Assembly (NCBI RefSeq): GCF_002399615.1
Contig: NZ_DHDZ01000036.1
Location: 66,107-130,106, forward strand
DNA length: 64,000 nucleotides
Direction of reading: 5' to 3'
DNA from: Pedobacter sp. UBA4863
GTDB taxonomy: Bacteria; Bacteroidota; Bacteroidia; Sphingobacteriales; Sphingobacteriaceae
The stretch's first letter is position 1, and each line of letters begins with the position of its first letter. Both the position numbers and the translations under genes were made by a program. This document shows, piece after piece, positions 52,544-61,611 of this stretch. The notes beneath the pieces are model-generated. The model did not search any database. It worked only from the letters and a program-made list of their open reading frames with translations, and was not told the origin of the DNA.

Positions 52544-53410
52544 TTGTCTATTTTTGAGATAGTGATATCTTTGCCCCGAATTTTGCAACGCAAAAGACTA
52601 CTTTCCCCATTACTTTTTATCCCTATTGTTATTAGAACTATCCATCAAATAAACTCGAAATCACTTCAGCGTTCGGTTGAGGTAACGCTGTACCTCCCAG
52701 AAAATCTGTTGGGCAACCAAACCATACATTTACTTTTGGTAAACGATGGCCAAGATTTAACCCAAATGAATGTGGAGGGGCATCTTTATAACTTTTATGC
52801 AAAGCAAAAAGCAACAACAATAATTACCGTTGGTATAAAAGCAGGCGAAGAGCGTTTATTGGAATATGGCGTGGCCAACAGGCCCGATTTTAAAGATAGG
52901 GGAAGTAAGGCAAATTTGCATACGGCTTTTGTTTTACAAGAGCTATTGCCTTTTGTAGCACAACATACCGGCTTAAAGATTAACGGTAAAAAAGCTATTG
53001 CGGGTTTTTCTTTAGGTGGACTAACGGCTTTTGACATTGCCTGGCACCATAGCCATGTTTTTGATTTGGTGGGTGTTTTTTCGGGTTCATTTTGGTGGCG
53101 TAAAAAAGATTTAGCCGATGGTTATAGCGATGATGACCGTATTTTACATGCCATGATAGCCCAAACCGTCGAAAAGCCGAACCTTAAATTTTGGCTGATG
53201 ACTGGTACTGAAGATGAAAAAGCAGACCGGAACCATAATTTTATCATCGATTCTATTGACGATACCATTGATGTGGTGAAGGAATTGCTGAAGAAAGGCT
53301 ATAAGCGCCCTGAAGATATTTTCTACTACGAAATGGTTGGCGGAAGGCACGATGTGCCTACTTGGGATAAAGCATTTCCGAAGTTTTTAGAATGGGCGTT
53401 TGCGAAATAA
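52544..53410 (+). CDS. Esterase family protein, divergent from the ligase cluster
   Basis: The protein shows LLLVNDGQDL, nucleophile in IAGFSLGGLTAFD, GVFSGSFWWR, GTEDEKADRN and HDVPTWDKAFP near the end, matching the putative esterase family. The start is unclear: the frame contains no ATG before the domain, only TTG codons at 52544, 52571 and 52583. The family's conserved part begins around SVEVTLYLP. It overlaps the extended frame of the divergent hydrolase, so the two genes probably share a regulatory region and a pathway. Confidence 0.85.
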   Translation: MSIFEIVISLPRILQRKRLLSPLLFIPIVIRTIHQINSKSLQRSVEVTLYLPENLLGNQTIHLLLVNDGQDLTQMNVEGHLYNFYAKQKATTIITVGIKAGEERLLEYGVANRPDFKDRGSKANLHTAFVLQELLPFVAQHTGLKINGKKAIAGFSLGGLTAFDIAWHHSHVFDLVGVFSGSFWWRKKDLADGYSDDDRILHAMIAQTVEKPNLKFWLMTGTEDEKADRNHNFIIDSIDDTIDVVKELLKKGYKRPEDIFYYEMVGGRHDVPTWDKAFPKFLEWAFAK

Positions 53411-53538
53411 GTGCAGCTGCTGTTGCAGAATTAGCAGGTATAATCGCTATGCCGATTTTAAAGCACAAAAAAATAAAGTCGTACACAATAAACTAAAAGT
53501 TCGGGAGTTTATATTACTGAGAGCGTTAATTTAGATGG

Positions 53539-53577
53539 CGGGGACAAGGTGGTATGCCGAGTCCCCGTTTCTTTTTT
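53539..53577 (+). terminator. Terminator-like hairpin
   Basis: CGGGGAC (53539-53545) pairs with GTCCCCG (53561-53567) and is followed by TTTCTTTTTT. It lies about 130 bases after the esterase gene. Confidence 0.65.
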
Positions 53578-53951
53578 ATATTAAAAAGCAGGATACAAAC
53601 GCCCATTCCATAGCGGTCTATTCCAATTGTTTTTTATAATTCTTGCTCTTTTTCCCACATTATAGCGGCCTTATAGCGACTTTATTCCGAGTCTAGTTCG
53701 AGTGTGCTTCGCCTTAACTGGCAGTATAAAGGCTAACCTCTTGCACAAGCAATGCCAATAGCTAGTTAAAATTGGGTGTTTTGCCGAACAAACTACCAAG
53801 CACATCCAGCAAAGGCTAAAAATAGCACTTGCAACGGCAAAAGAGAGTAGTCAAAAGCGGGGCTAAGCTAACCGAATGGCAATGCAATTGATTTACAAAA
53901 GCTTAACATTTTTTTAGACTGGTTTTTACATTAATTTTCAGCTTTTTTTGC

Positions 53952-53959
53952 TACCTTTG
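53952..53959 (+). promoter_or_regulatory. Putative -7 element for typA
   Basis: TACCTTTG fits TAnnTTTG, 25 bases before the start codon. No exact TTTG -33 is present. Confidence 0.5.
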
Positions 53960-53984
53960 CGCCCTAAAATACAATTCGCATTAT

Positions 53985-55793
53985 ATGCAAAAGATAAGAA
54001 ATATAGCTATTATAGCCCACGTAGATCATGGTAAAACCACCACGGTTGACAAAATTTTACATGCCTGTTCTATTTTTCGTGATAACGAACAGTCTGGAGA
54101 TTTAATTCTAGATAACAATGATTTAGAACGTGAACGAGGTATTACCATCGTGTCTAAAAACGTTTCGGTAAAATACAAGGATGTTAAAATTAACATTATT
54201 GATACGCCTGGTCACGCCGATTTTGGTGGCGAGGTAGAACGTGTGTTAAAAATGGCTGATGGCGTACTTTTGCTATGCGATGCTTTTGAAGGCGCCATGC
54301 CTCAAACGCGTTTTGTAACACAAAAGGCTTTGGCCTTAGGTTTAAAACCAATTGTGGTGGTAAACAAAGTTGATAAAGAAAACTGCCGCCCAGAAGAAGT
54401 TTACGAGCAAATTTTTGAGCTGTTCTTTAACTTAGAAGCTACAGAAGAGCAATTAGACTTTCCGGTAATTTACGGTTCGTCTAAAAACGGTTGGATGAGT
54501 ACCGATTATACCAAACCAACGGATAATTTTTTCCCATTATTAGATGCCATTGTAGAACACATTCCTGCTGCACCTATTAACGAGGGTACCTTGCAAATGC
54601 AGATCACTTCATTAGATTACTCTTCTTTTGTAGGCCGTATTGCCATTGGCCGCGTACACCGTGGTACAATTAAAGAGAACCAACCGATAACGTTAATTAA
54701 ACGCGACGGTAAATTGGTAAAATCTAGAGTAAAAGAACTATATACTTTCGAAGGTTTAGGTAAAGTTAGAACCACAGAAGTTAGCTCTGGCGATATTTGT
54801 GCGGTTGTAGGTATCGATGGTTTTGATATTGGTGATACTATCGCTGATTTTGAAGCACCAGAACAACTACCGGTAATTAGCATTGATGAGCCAACAATGA
54901 ACATGTTGTTCACCATCAATAACTCACCTTTCTTCGGTAAAGAAGGTAAATTGGTTACCTCTCAACGTATCAAAGATCGTTTGATGAAGGAAATGGAAAA
55001 AAACCTGGCCTTAAAAGTGGTAGAAACCGAAGGTGCAGATTCGTGGTTAGTGTATGGTCGTGGTATTCTCCATTTATCAGTATTGATCGAAACCATGCGT
55101 CGTGAAGGTTACGAGCTACAAGTAGGGCAGCCGCAGGTAATTGTTAAAGAAATTGATGGTAAAAAGCACGAGCCAATAGAAACTTTAATTGTTGATGTAC
55201 CGGGCGATGTTGCAGGTAAAGTAATAGAGTTGGTAACACAACGTAAGGGCGAGTTGTTAATTATGGAACCAAAAGGCGATTTACAGCACTTAGAGTTTGA
55301 AATCCCTTCGCGTGGTATTATCGGTTTGCGTAACAACGTATTAACCGCTACCGCTGGCGAGGCCATTATGGCACACCGTTTCAAAGCTTACGAGCCTTGG
55401 AAAGGCACCATTCCTGGTCGTTTAAATGGTGTATTAATTTCTATGGATAAAGGAATGACTACCGCTTATTCTATTGATAAATTGCAAGATAGAGGTCGTT
55501 TCTTTGTAGATCCAGGCGTAGATATTTACGAAGGACAAATTTTAGGAGAGCATATCCGCGATAACGATTTGGTAATTAACGTTGTTAAAGGAAAAGCATT
55601 AACCAACATGCGTGCTTCTGGATCTGATGATAACGTTCGTATTGCACCAGCGATTAAATTTTCATTAGAAGAGGCTATGGAATATATCCAAGCAGATGAA
55701 TATATTGAGGTAACTCCTGCGAGTATGCGTTTACGTAAAATCTATTTAACAGAGAACGAACGTAAAGTAAAAGGTAAAGCTTTTCAGTCGTAA
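53985..55793 (+). CDS. typA: Translational GTPase TypA/BipA
   Basis: The 602-residue ribosome-binding GTPase has the G motifs AHVDHGKTTTVD, RGITIVSK, DTPGHADFGGEVER and NKVDKENCRPEEV, then EF-G-like domains (RGILHLSVLIETMRREGYE, PSRGIIGLRNN) and the specific C-terminal domain. It aids 50S assembly and stress adaptation. The size is normal. A strong terminator follows. Confidence 0.98.
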   Translation: MQKIRNIAIIAHVDHGKTTTVDKILHACSIFRDNEQSGDLILDNNDLERERGITIVSKNVSVKYKDVKINIIDTPGHADFGGEVERVLKMADGVLLLCDAFEGAMPQTRFVTQKALALGLKPIVVVNKVDKENCRPEEVYEQIFELFFNLEATEEQLDFPVIYGSSKNGWMSTDYTKPTDNFFPLLDAIVEHIPAAPINEGTLQMQITSLDYSSFVGRIAIGRVHRGTIKENQPITLIKRDGKLVKSRVKELYTFEGLGKVRTTEVSSGDICAVVGIDGFDIGDTIADFEAPEQLPVISIDEPTMNMLFTINNSPFFGKEGKLVTSQRIKDRLMKEMEKNLALKVVETEGADSWLVYGRGILHLSVLIETMRREGYELQVGQPQVIVKEIDGKKHEPIETLIVDVPGDVAGKVIELVTQRKGELLIMEPKGDLQHLEFEIPSRGIIGLRNNVLTATAGEAIMAHRFKAYEPWKGTIPGRLNGVLISMDKGMTTAYSIDKLQDRGRFFVDPGVDIYEGQILGEHIRDNDLVINVVKGKALTNMRASGSDDNVRIAPAIKFSLEEAMEYIQADEYIEVTPASMRLRKIYLTENERKVKGKAFQS

Positions 55794-55875
55794 TTGATTG
55801 TATGCTAGCATAGTAAATTCGGAAAATTGAAATTAATTGTTTAACTTTAATTGTCCGAGACAAAGGAGAATTTAC

Positions 55876-55920
55876 AAAGCCCTCCCGATATAAAAAAATC
55901 GGGAGGGCTTTTGTTTTTTA
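55876..55920 (+). terminator. Terminator after typA
   Basis: AAAGCCCTCCCGAT (55876-55889) pairs with ATCGGGAGGGCTTT (55898-55911), followed by TGTTTTTT. The stop codon of the convergent gene begins in the tail. Confidence 0.92.
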
Positions 55921-57075
55921 AGGGTTAAACTTTACTGTAATTGTGAGCTGTGTTCTTGTTGGAATTCCATTTTCCATACCGGGGTTCCAACGCTTAAGCT
56001 TAGACACAACTCTTAGTGCCTCTTTCTTGGTGCCATAGCCTAAGTCATCTACAGCTTTTAATTGACTTAAACTACCGTCCATTTCTACTACAGCATTAAT
56101 TACAATTGTACCCTTAATGTGCTTATTGGTCAAATTAGCATAATTGATATTATCCGTGATAAACTGATTTAACTTTTCTTCTCCACCCGGATAGACAGGT
56201 GGATACTTCAATTCTTTTTTCTGATATATTTTTATTGGCTCCGGGTTTTTAAAAGGATGTTCTGGGCGAAATGAAATAGGGATTCGATAATCCGTTCTTA
56301 CAGGTTTGCCATTTTCGATACCTGGTTTCCATTTGGGGCTTAAATTTAAAACTCTGATGGCTTCCTCATCCGTACCATAACCTAAACCTCGTTCAACTTT
56401 TGCACTACTTAAACGACCGTCTTTTTCAATTACGAAAGATACATATACCTCACCTTGTACTTGGTTTTTAATTGCCGCTTTAAGATAGGTAACATTAGCT
56501 TTAATAAATTTGATAAAGCCCCTGTAATCGTCATTCGGATAAACGGGAGGGTTTCTCATGTAAATCCAATGGTGCAAAGTGTTTTCTTCGCAATATTTGT
56601 GCGGGGCAGATGGGTCACAAAGTGCGGGATCTCCAGCATAAATTCCTAACTCTGGCAAATCGATGTAACTAGAATGTACCGTAACTTCAGGATTGATAAT
56701 TGTCGTCACCACATTATGGATACGAAAATGAATAGGCAAACCATAAAATCCATTTTTTAAATCTTTGGTCTCAAAGCCTTTAAAGGCTCTTATAATCTCA
56801 CTTTTAAAATCGATATTAAGTTTTGGCGCAATGGAAAGCAAAGTGATTTTGCTATTGTTCACCTTAAAATAAGCAATGGTATTTCCTTGAATATAGGAGC
56901 GCTCTGCTTTGTCTGGGTATTTAATTGTGGTAAAAAGATGTCGCTGCAGGTCTATTGCATATGGGTCTCCTGGCTTTATACGGATATTTCTAGGACGCTG
57001 GGCAAAAGTATCTACTCCTAATACTAAAGCTACAATAGTTAGAAGAAGTAGTTTATGGCACAAGGAGTTTATCAT
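55918..57075 (-). CDS. Secreted protein with three TonB-C-like domains
   Basis: The 385-residue product has a signal peptide (ending VDTFAQ) and three TonB-C-type repeats: a diverged one at about 40-120 (LFTTIKYPDKAERSYIQGN), a second at about 170-275 (PPVYPNDDYRG, QVQGEVYVSFVIEKDG, GYGTDEEAIRVLNL) and a third at about 295-385 (PPVYPGGEEKLNQF, IKGTIVINAVVEMDG). It lacks the membrane anchor and Pro-rich linker of a working TonB. It ends the BlaI-BlaR1 gene group; a periplasmic receptor-binding or structural role is inference. Confidence 0.85.
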   Translation of the reverse strand: MINSLCHKLLLLTIVALVLGVDTFAQRPRNIRIKPGDPYAIDLQRHLFTTIKYPDKAERSYIQGNTIAYFKVNNSKITLLSIAPKLNIDFKSEIIRAFKGFETKDLKNGFYGLPIHFRIHNVVTTIINPEVTVHSSYIDLPELGIYAGDPALCDPSAPHKYCEENTLHHWIYMRNPPVYPNDDYRGFIKFIKANVTYLKAAIKNQVQGEVYVSFVIEKDGRLSSAKVERGLGYGTDEEAIRVLNLSPKWKPGIENGKPVRTDYRIPISFRPEHPFKNPEPIKIYQKKELKYPPVYPGGEEKLNQFITDNINYANLTNKHIKGTIVINAVVEMDGSLSQLKAVDDLGYGTKKEALRVVSKLKRWNPGMENGIPTRTQLTITVKFNP

Positions 57076-57134
57076 TAGTAATTTCTCTAGAAGATGTAAG
57101 CCCCTACATTATTCCATAAACTATCCGTAAGTTA

Positions 57135-57557
57135 TTACTTACGAATAGTTAAAAGGCTGTTAAGGCTAAACTTAATAGGAATATTATAGCTTACCCTAAC
57201 GGCCTTATTATCTAAAACTCCTGGTTCCCATTTTGGACTGAGCTTTAAAACTCGCTCTGCTTCTTCGTTAGTTCCAAAACCTAATCCCCTAACTGTTTTA
57301 ACATTGTTTACTGATCCATCTTCTTCTATTGTAAAAGATACAAAAACGGTTCCTTGTATATTTTCCTTTTTAGCTTGCTCTGGATATTTGATATTCTCTG
57401 TCAGAAATTTATATAATTGAGGCATACCTCCCGGAAATTTTGGAGGATTTTTCATAGAAACAAAAGAATAGATTTTATTTTCATCTGTAGTTTGCTGAGC
57501 TTTGCTTACGCTAAAACTTAGTAGGGTAACCAAGATGGTTAGTAGGCGTGTTTTCAT
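57135..57557 (-). CDS. Secreted single TonB-C-domain protein
   Basis: The 140-residue product is a signal peptide (ending SVSKAQ) plus one TonB C-terminal domain (PPKFPGGMPQLYKFL, IQGTVFVSFTIEEDGS, GFGTNEEAERVLKLSP, then SYNIPIKFSL). Without an inner-membrane anchor it cannot transduce ExbB energy in the usual way. It lies 8 bases after the M56 gene, so it belongs to the same operon. Confidence 0.88.
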   Translation of the reverse strand: MKTRLLTILVTLLSFSVSKAQQTTDENKIYSFVSMKNPPKFPGGMPQLYKFLTENIKYPEQAKKENIQGTVFVSFTIEEDGSVNNVKTVRGLGFGTNEEAERVLKLSPKWEPGVLDNKAVRVSYNIPIKFSLNSLLTIRK

Positions 57558-57565
57558 GCTAAGTT

Positions 57566-59509
57566 TTAATTTTCTTTTTGTTTTACCACCACCTCTTTTA
57601 AGCCACGTTTGGTAGTAATTTCTATAACACCATTTTTTGCTTTTTCGCTGTACTTTTTCACCAAAGAAAGTTCTTTCAGCACACGAATAGATTCTATGTC
57701 TGACGGGTCGATGTCTTTTAGTTCGTCATTTTCTAAAACTTTTCCGTCCAAAACATAAAGAGGCGCTTTTTCGGGGTCGTATTCAACTCCGCTAAGAGAT
57801 AATGATAAACCTTTTTTAGGTTTCAATGTTAAGGTGTTGTTTGTGGCTTTGTTTAAGGCAAATTTGATAGGGAGGTTGTATTTCACTCGAACAGGTTTTT
57901 CTAAGTGTAATCCTGGGTTCCATCTTCTGCTTAATTTTAGCACACGTACAGCCTCTTCGTCTGTACCAAAACCTAGTTTTCTATCCACTTTAATGTCTGA
58001 TATTGAGCCATCTTTTTCTACCACAAATGATACAAATACATGACCTTGTATTTGTTGTTTAGCAGCTTCCTCTGGGTATTTAATAGTTGCGCCTAGAAAT
58101 TTATAAAATTCAGCTATACCTCCCGGATAGGTTGGGGGAGTTTCTAAAGAAACAAAACTATATATTTTATCTTCTTCATTAACTTTAGCGTAGCCCATAA
58201 TGGTAATAGGGTTTAAGCCATTGTAGCCTGGTTTTACCGTGCCGGTAGCATTTTCGTTTAAAACCCGTGTGTACGATCCACTAAGCCTAAATTCAAATTT
58301 CATGCTGTACTTGCCATCGGCTAAGCCACCTTGGTTGTATTTGGTTAGTACGGCAGAAACTTCTTCATCGGCTCCATAACCCAATTTTGGCTCAATAGTA
58401 ATGTTTTTTAATAATTTGTTTTCTACTGTAAAATAGGCCACTAAATTACCTTGTACGTTACTGTTCGAAGCATTAATAGGATATTTGATGTTGTTGCCTA
58501 AAAATTTATAGAAGGGCTCGGTGTCTGTGCTCGTTTCTATTGTTGTTTTTGGAGTTATAAATTTAACTTTGGTTTCAACGGATTTAGCTTCGGTTTTCTT
58601 TTCTTTAGGGGCTTCTAGCACTTCGGCTACTACATCTTTTATCTCTTCAATTTGTATTTTTTCTGAGGCTGCCAAAAGCTGGTTGTTCTTTTTTATTGTT
58701 GCCGATGATAACATTAATGCAGCAGCAAAAAGTGGTACGAAAATGCCATATTTTAGAATGGCCGTTTTCCTTGATCTTTCTTTGTATAACATGAAAATTC
58801 TTTTTTTGATCATCGATTTTTTAAAGAAACCATTAGTAAGTGTATTGGTGTTTACACCAAATGCTTGGTTAAGCAATAACATCGAATAAGCTTCCTTATC
58901 GCCTTGGAATTTAGCGGCGGCTTCGTCGGCCAAATATTCGTGGATGTTTTTTACCGTTTCCTTGTATAAATAGATGATGGGGTTAAACCATGTAATAATT
59001 CCGATGAGCTCAAAAAAAATGATGTCGGCCGTGTGCAATTGCTTGATATGGATATCTTCATGATGGTTTACGGTAGCTGCTTCGGGCAAATGCGGGCTTA
59101 CAACTTTCTTGTTCCAAAACGAAAAAGCTAGGCCACTTTTAATGCCCTTAAATAGCTTTTTTACTTTTAGCAATTGCATTGCAAAGCGGATTAAAAAGAA
59201 TGTTGCACCCGCTACATAAAGCAACGCTATAAAGGTACCCCAATGCCATTGTTGTTCAACTTCTGGCATTACAACGGTACTTATCATTTCGTTAATTTGC
59301 CCTACCTGTACGTAAATTTGCTGACTGATTTCTTGCTTGCTGAACCAATCTATTTGCATAAACGGAATGGCAAGTGAAAAAATACCCGAACAGATTAAAT
59401 ATATCCTGTTTAGCACAAAATAGGTTTCTTGGGAAAGCAAAAGCCTATAAAAGGCATAGAAAACTACCAAGTAGATATTTACCTGCAATAAATAATGCGA
59501 CCAACTCAT
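57566..59509 (-). CDS. BlaR1-like M56 metallopeptidase fused to TonB-C and plug-like segments
   Basis: The 647-residue product has membrane helices (about 5-21, 35-50, 90-110), then the cytoplasmic M56 zinc site H150-E151-x-x-H154 (HEDIH) with a distal EYLADEAA, and a further helix at about 253-268. The periplasmic part holds a diverged TonB-C domain (331-410), a canonical TonB-C domain (447-551) and a receptor plug-like segment (about 580-635, APLYVLDGKVLEN, DPSDIESIRVLK, NGVIEITTKRG). M56 sensors cleave BlaI-type repressors. Its start overlaps blaI by 4 bases. Confidence 0.93.
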   Translation of the reverse strand: MSWSHYLLQVNIYLVVFYAFYRLLLSQETYFVLNRIYLICSGIFSLAIPFMQIDWFSKQEISQQIYVQVGQINEMISTVVMPEVEQQWHWGTFIALLYVAGATFFLIRFAMQLLKVKKLFKGIKSGLAFSFWNKKVVSPHLPEAATVNHHEDIHIKQLHTADIIFFELIGIITWFNPIIYLYKETVKNIHEYLADEAAAKFQGDKEAYSMLLLNQAFGVNTNTLTNGFFKKSMIKKRIFMLYKERSRKTAILKYGIFVPLFAAALMLSSATIKKNNQLLAASEKIQIEEIKDVVAEVLEAPKEKKTEAKSVETKVKFITPKTTIETSTDTEPFYKFLGNNIKYPINASNSNVQGNLVAYFTVENKLLKNITIEPKLGYGADEEVSAVLTKYNQGGLADGKYSMKFEFRLSGSYTRVLNENATGTVKPGYNGLNPITIMGYAKVNEEDKIYSFVSLETPPTYPGGIAEFYKFLGATIKYPEEAAKQQIQGHVFVSFVVEKDGSISDIKVDRKLGFGTDEEAVRVLKLSRRWNPGLHLEKPVRVKYNLPIKFALNKATNNTLTLKPKKGLSLSLSGVEYDPEKAPLYVLDGKVLENDELKDIDPSDIESIRVLKELSLVKKYSEKAKNGVIEITTKRGLKEVVVKQKEN

Positions 59510-59883
59510 TTCGGTTTGTTTTTAAATTTGTTAATCATTTTTAAGATCTCATCAACATCACTTAGGTCGAGTTTTTCTTCTTTTACGAAGAAGGAGAACA
59601 TGCTCTCTACCGAGTTTTCGAAATAGTTGCCTAGCAGTTTTTCGGTAGCATGTCTTTTGTACGCTTCCTTAGAAATTAAAGGATGATATTTGTGCGACTT
59701 GCCAAAGGCCTCGTGACCAATAAAGCTCTTCACTTCCAAAATTCGGATGATGGTAGAAACGGTATTGTAGGCTGGTTTAGGTTCGGGCAAACAATCGATA
59801 ACTTCTTTTACAAAAGCGCTCTCCAATTGCCATAAAACTTGCATTATTTGCTCTTCTGCTCTAGTTAAATCTTTAATTTCCAT
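59506..59883 (-). CDS. blaI: BlaI/MecI/CopY family transcriptional repressor
   Basis: The 125-residue winged-helix repressor shows the family pattern: LTRAEEQIMQVLWQLESAFV, PKPAYNTVSTIIRILEVKSF, and HEAFGKSHKYHPLISKEAY, with a C-terminal dimerisation helix (SFFVKEEKLDLSDVDEILK). It is likely inactivated by cleavage by the M56 protein encoded next. Palindromes upstream (59927-59965) are candidate operators. No beta-lactamase lies nearby, so the signal need not be an antibiotic. Confidence 0.94.
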   Translation of the reverse strand: MEIKDLTRAEEQIMQVLWQLESAFVKEVIDCLPEPKPAYNTVSTIIRILEVKSFIGHEAFGKSHKYHPLISKEAYKRHATEKLLGNYFENSVESMFSFFVKEEKLDLSDVDEILKMINKFKNKPK

Positions 59884-59926
59884 TGTAATGTTTTTAAATT
59901 TAGGCTTTGCAACGCCTTATTGTATG

Positions 59927-59965
59927 TTAGATATCTAAATCTAATATATAACTAATTATTTAGTT
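59927..59965. promoter_or_regulatory. Candidate BlaI operators
   Basis: TTAGATATCTAA (59927-59938) is a perfect 12-bp palindrome. AACTAA (59950-59955) and TTAGTT (59960-59965) form a second inverted repeat. Both lie just upstream of the repressor gene in its divergent region. Confidence 0.5.
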
Positions 59966-60104
59966 TTAAAAATATTTAATGATTTTTTTCAATGAGCCAT
60001 AGTGCTTATCCTGATTAGGAGATACACCGATTTATTGCCAATAATCAAAATACCAATAAACAATTAACCAAAGTTTTCGCTATCATTGGGTAAATAATCT
60101 GTAT

Positions 60105-61505
60105 ATGAAAATAGCTTTTCACGGTGCGGCAAGAAATGTAACGGGCAGTAAACATTTGCTTACGCTTAATAATGGAACTAAAATTTTGTTAGATTGTGGC
60201 ATGTTCCAAGGTATGGGGCAGGAAACAGAAGAACTGAACGAAAACTTTGGATTTAACGCATCGGAAGTTGATATTTTGGTGCTTTCTCATGCGCATATCG
60301 ATCATAGCGGGCTAATTCCGCGTTTGGTGGCACAGGGCTTTAAAGGCAAAATTTACAGCACAGCAGCTACAAAAGAGCTGGCTAAAATCTTATTGTTAGA
60401 TTCGGCTAAAATTCAGGCAGGCGATTTAAAGTACAAAAACAAAAAACTGGCAAAAAGAGGGCTGCCCTTAGAAAAGGCCCTGTATGAAGACGGAGATGTG
60501 CTAACAGCAATGTCGTTTTTTGAAGTGATAGCTTATGAAAAGGAAGTAAGTATTGCCAACGGCGTTACTTTACAGTTTATAGATGCGGGGCATATTATTG
60601 GCAGTGCTTCGGTACATCTTTGCATCAACGAAAACGGAAAAACAACTCGGTTAAGCTTTAGTGGTGATGTGGGCCAGTATGGTGATTTGTTATTGCGGCC
60701 GCCACAGCCGTTTATGCAAGCTGATTATGTTTTGCTGGAATCTACTTATGGTGATAAATTGCACCAGGATGCACAGCCTACCGAACAGGCTTTGCTAGAT
60801 ATAGTGATTAGAACTTGTGTAGAGAAGAAAGGTAAAGTAATTATTCCTGCATTTAGCGTAGGCAGAACACAAGAGATTTTGTATGTGCTCAACAATTTAG
60901 ATTTAGAAGGGCGTTTGCCAAAAGTGAACGTATATGTAGATAGCCCGCTTTCTGCAAAGGCTACGCAAATTGTAGAGAACCATGCCGAAGGGTTTAATAA
61001 TGACGTTTTGGATATCATGAAAATAGATGATAATCCGTTTGATTTTAATAGACTGCATTATGTAGAAAGTGCAGAAGAATCGATGGCACTCAATGCGCAC
61101 CCAGCCCCTTGTATCATTATTTCGGCATCGGGAATGGCCGAAGCCGGCAGGGTGAAGCACCACATTAAAAATTGCATTGGCGATGCGAAACATACTATTC
61201 TATTGGTGGGTTACTGCGAGCCTAATTCGTTAGGCGGAAGGTTAAAAAACGGAGCAAAAGAGGTGAGTATTTTTGGCGATAGATTTACCGTTCATGCAGA
61301 AGTAGCTAGCATACAATCTATGAGCGCACATGGCGACTATAACGATTTGTTACAGTTTTTATCCTGCCAAGATGCTGCTAAGGTAAAAAAACTATTTTTG
61401 GTACACGGAGAATATGAGGTGCAATTAAATTTTAGGGAAAAACTAAATGCTGCTGGTTTTGCAAATGTAGAAATTCCAAGTAGGCACCAGTCTTTTGATT
61501 TATAA
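60105..61505 (+). CDS. MBL-fold metallo-hydrolase with beta-CASP domain
   Basis: The 466-residue product has the metallo-beta-lactamase motif LSHAHIDHSGLIP (H-x-H-x-D-H), SGDVGQYGD, then the beta-CASP part with ESTYGDKLH, IPAFSVGRTQEIL, ISASGMAEAGRVKHH and VHGEYE. Such enzymes are usually RNA endo/exonucleases, like CPSF-73 relatives. It is a single gene divergent from blaI. Confidence 0.94.
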   Translation: MKIAFHGAARNVTGSKHLLTLNNGTKILLDCGMFQGMGQETEELNENFGFNASEVDILVLSHAHIDHSGLIPRLVAQGFKGKIYSTAATKELAKILLLDSAKIQAGDLKYKNKKLAKRGLPLEKALYEDGDVLTAMSFFEVIAYEKEVSIANGVTLQFIDAGHIIGSASVHLCINENGKTTRLSFSGDVGQYGDLLLRPPQPFMQADYVLLESTYGDKLHQDAQPTEQALLDIVIRTCVEKKGKVIIPAFSVGRTQEILYVLNNLDLEGRLPKVNVYVDSPLSAKATQIVENHAEGFNNDVLDIMKIDDNPFDFNRLHYVESAEESMALNAHPAPCIIISASGMAEAGRVKHHIKNCIGDAKHTILLVGYCEPNSLGGRLKNGAKEVSIFGDRFTVHAEVASIQSMSAHGDYNDLLQFLSCQDAAKVKKLFLVHGEYEVQLNFREKLNAAGFANVEIPSRHQSFDL

Positions 61506-61544
61506 TTTAAGAATTAGGGCAGTTGTTTTGTGCTAATAAATAAA

Positions 61545-61590
61545 AAACCAACTAAAACAACCTAGATTTATTGGGTGTTTTAGTTGGTTT
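61545..61590 (-). terminator. Terminator between convergent genes
   Basis: AAACCAACTAAAACA (61545-61559) and TGTTTTAGTTGGTTT (61576-61590) form a perfect 15-bp stem. The minus strand continues with a T-rich run (TTTATTTATT), so it mainly ends the M28 gene. Confidence 0.75.
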
Positions 61591-61611
61591 AAAGTAGATT
61601 TTACTTATTTA

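Larger units (their letters stand above)
53411..53984. other. 574-base intergenic region before typA
   Basis: A terminator-like hairpin (CGGGGAC 53539-53545 with GTCCCCG 53561-53567, then TTTCTTTTTT) and a -7-like TACCTTTG at 53952-53959 are visible. A short open stretch after 53411 (ISAAAVAELAG) ends after 29 codons. No gene is recognised in the remaining DNA. Confidence 0.5.
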
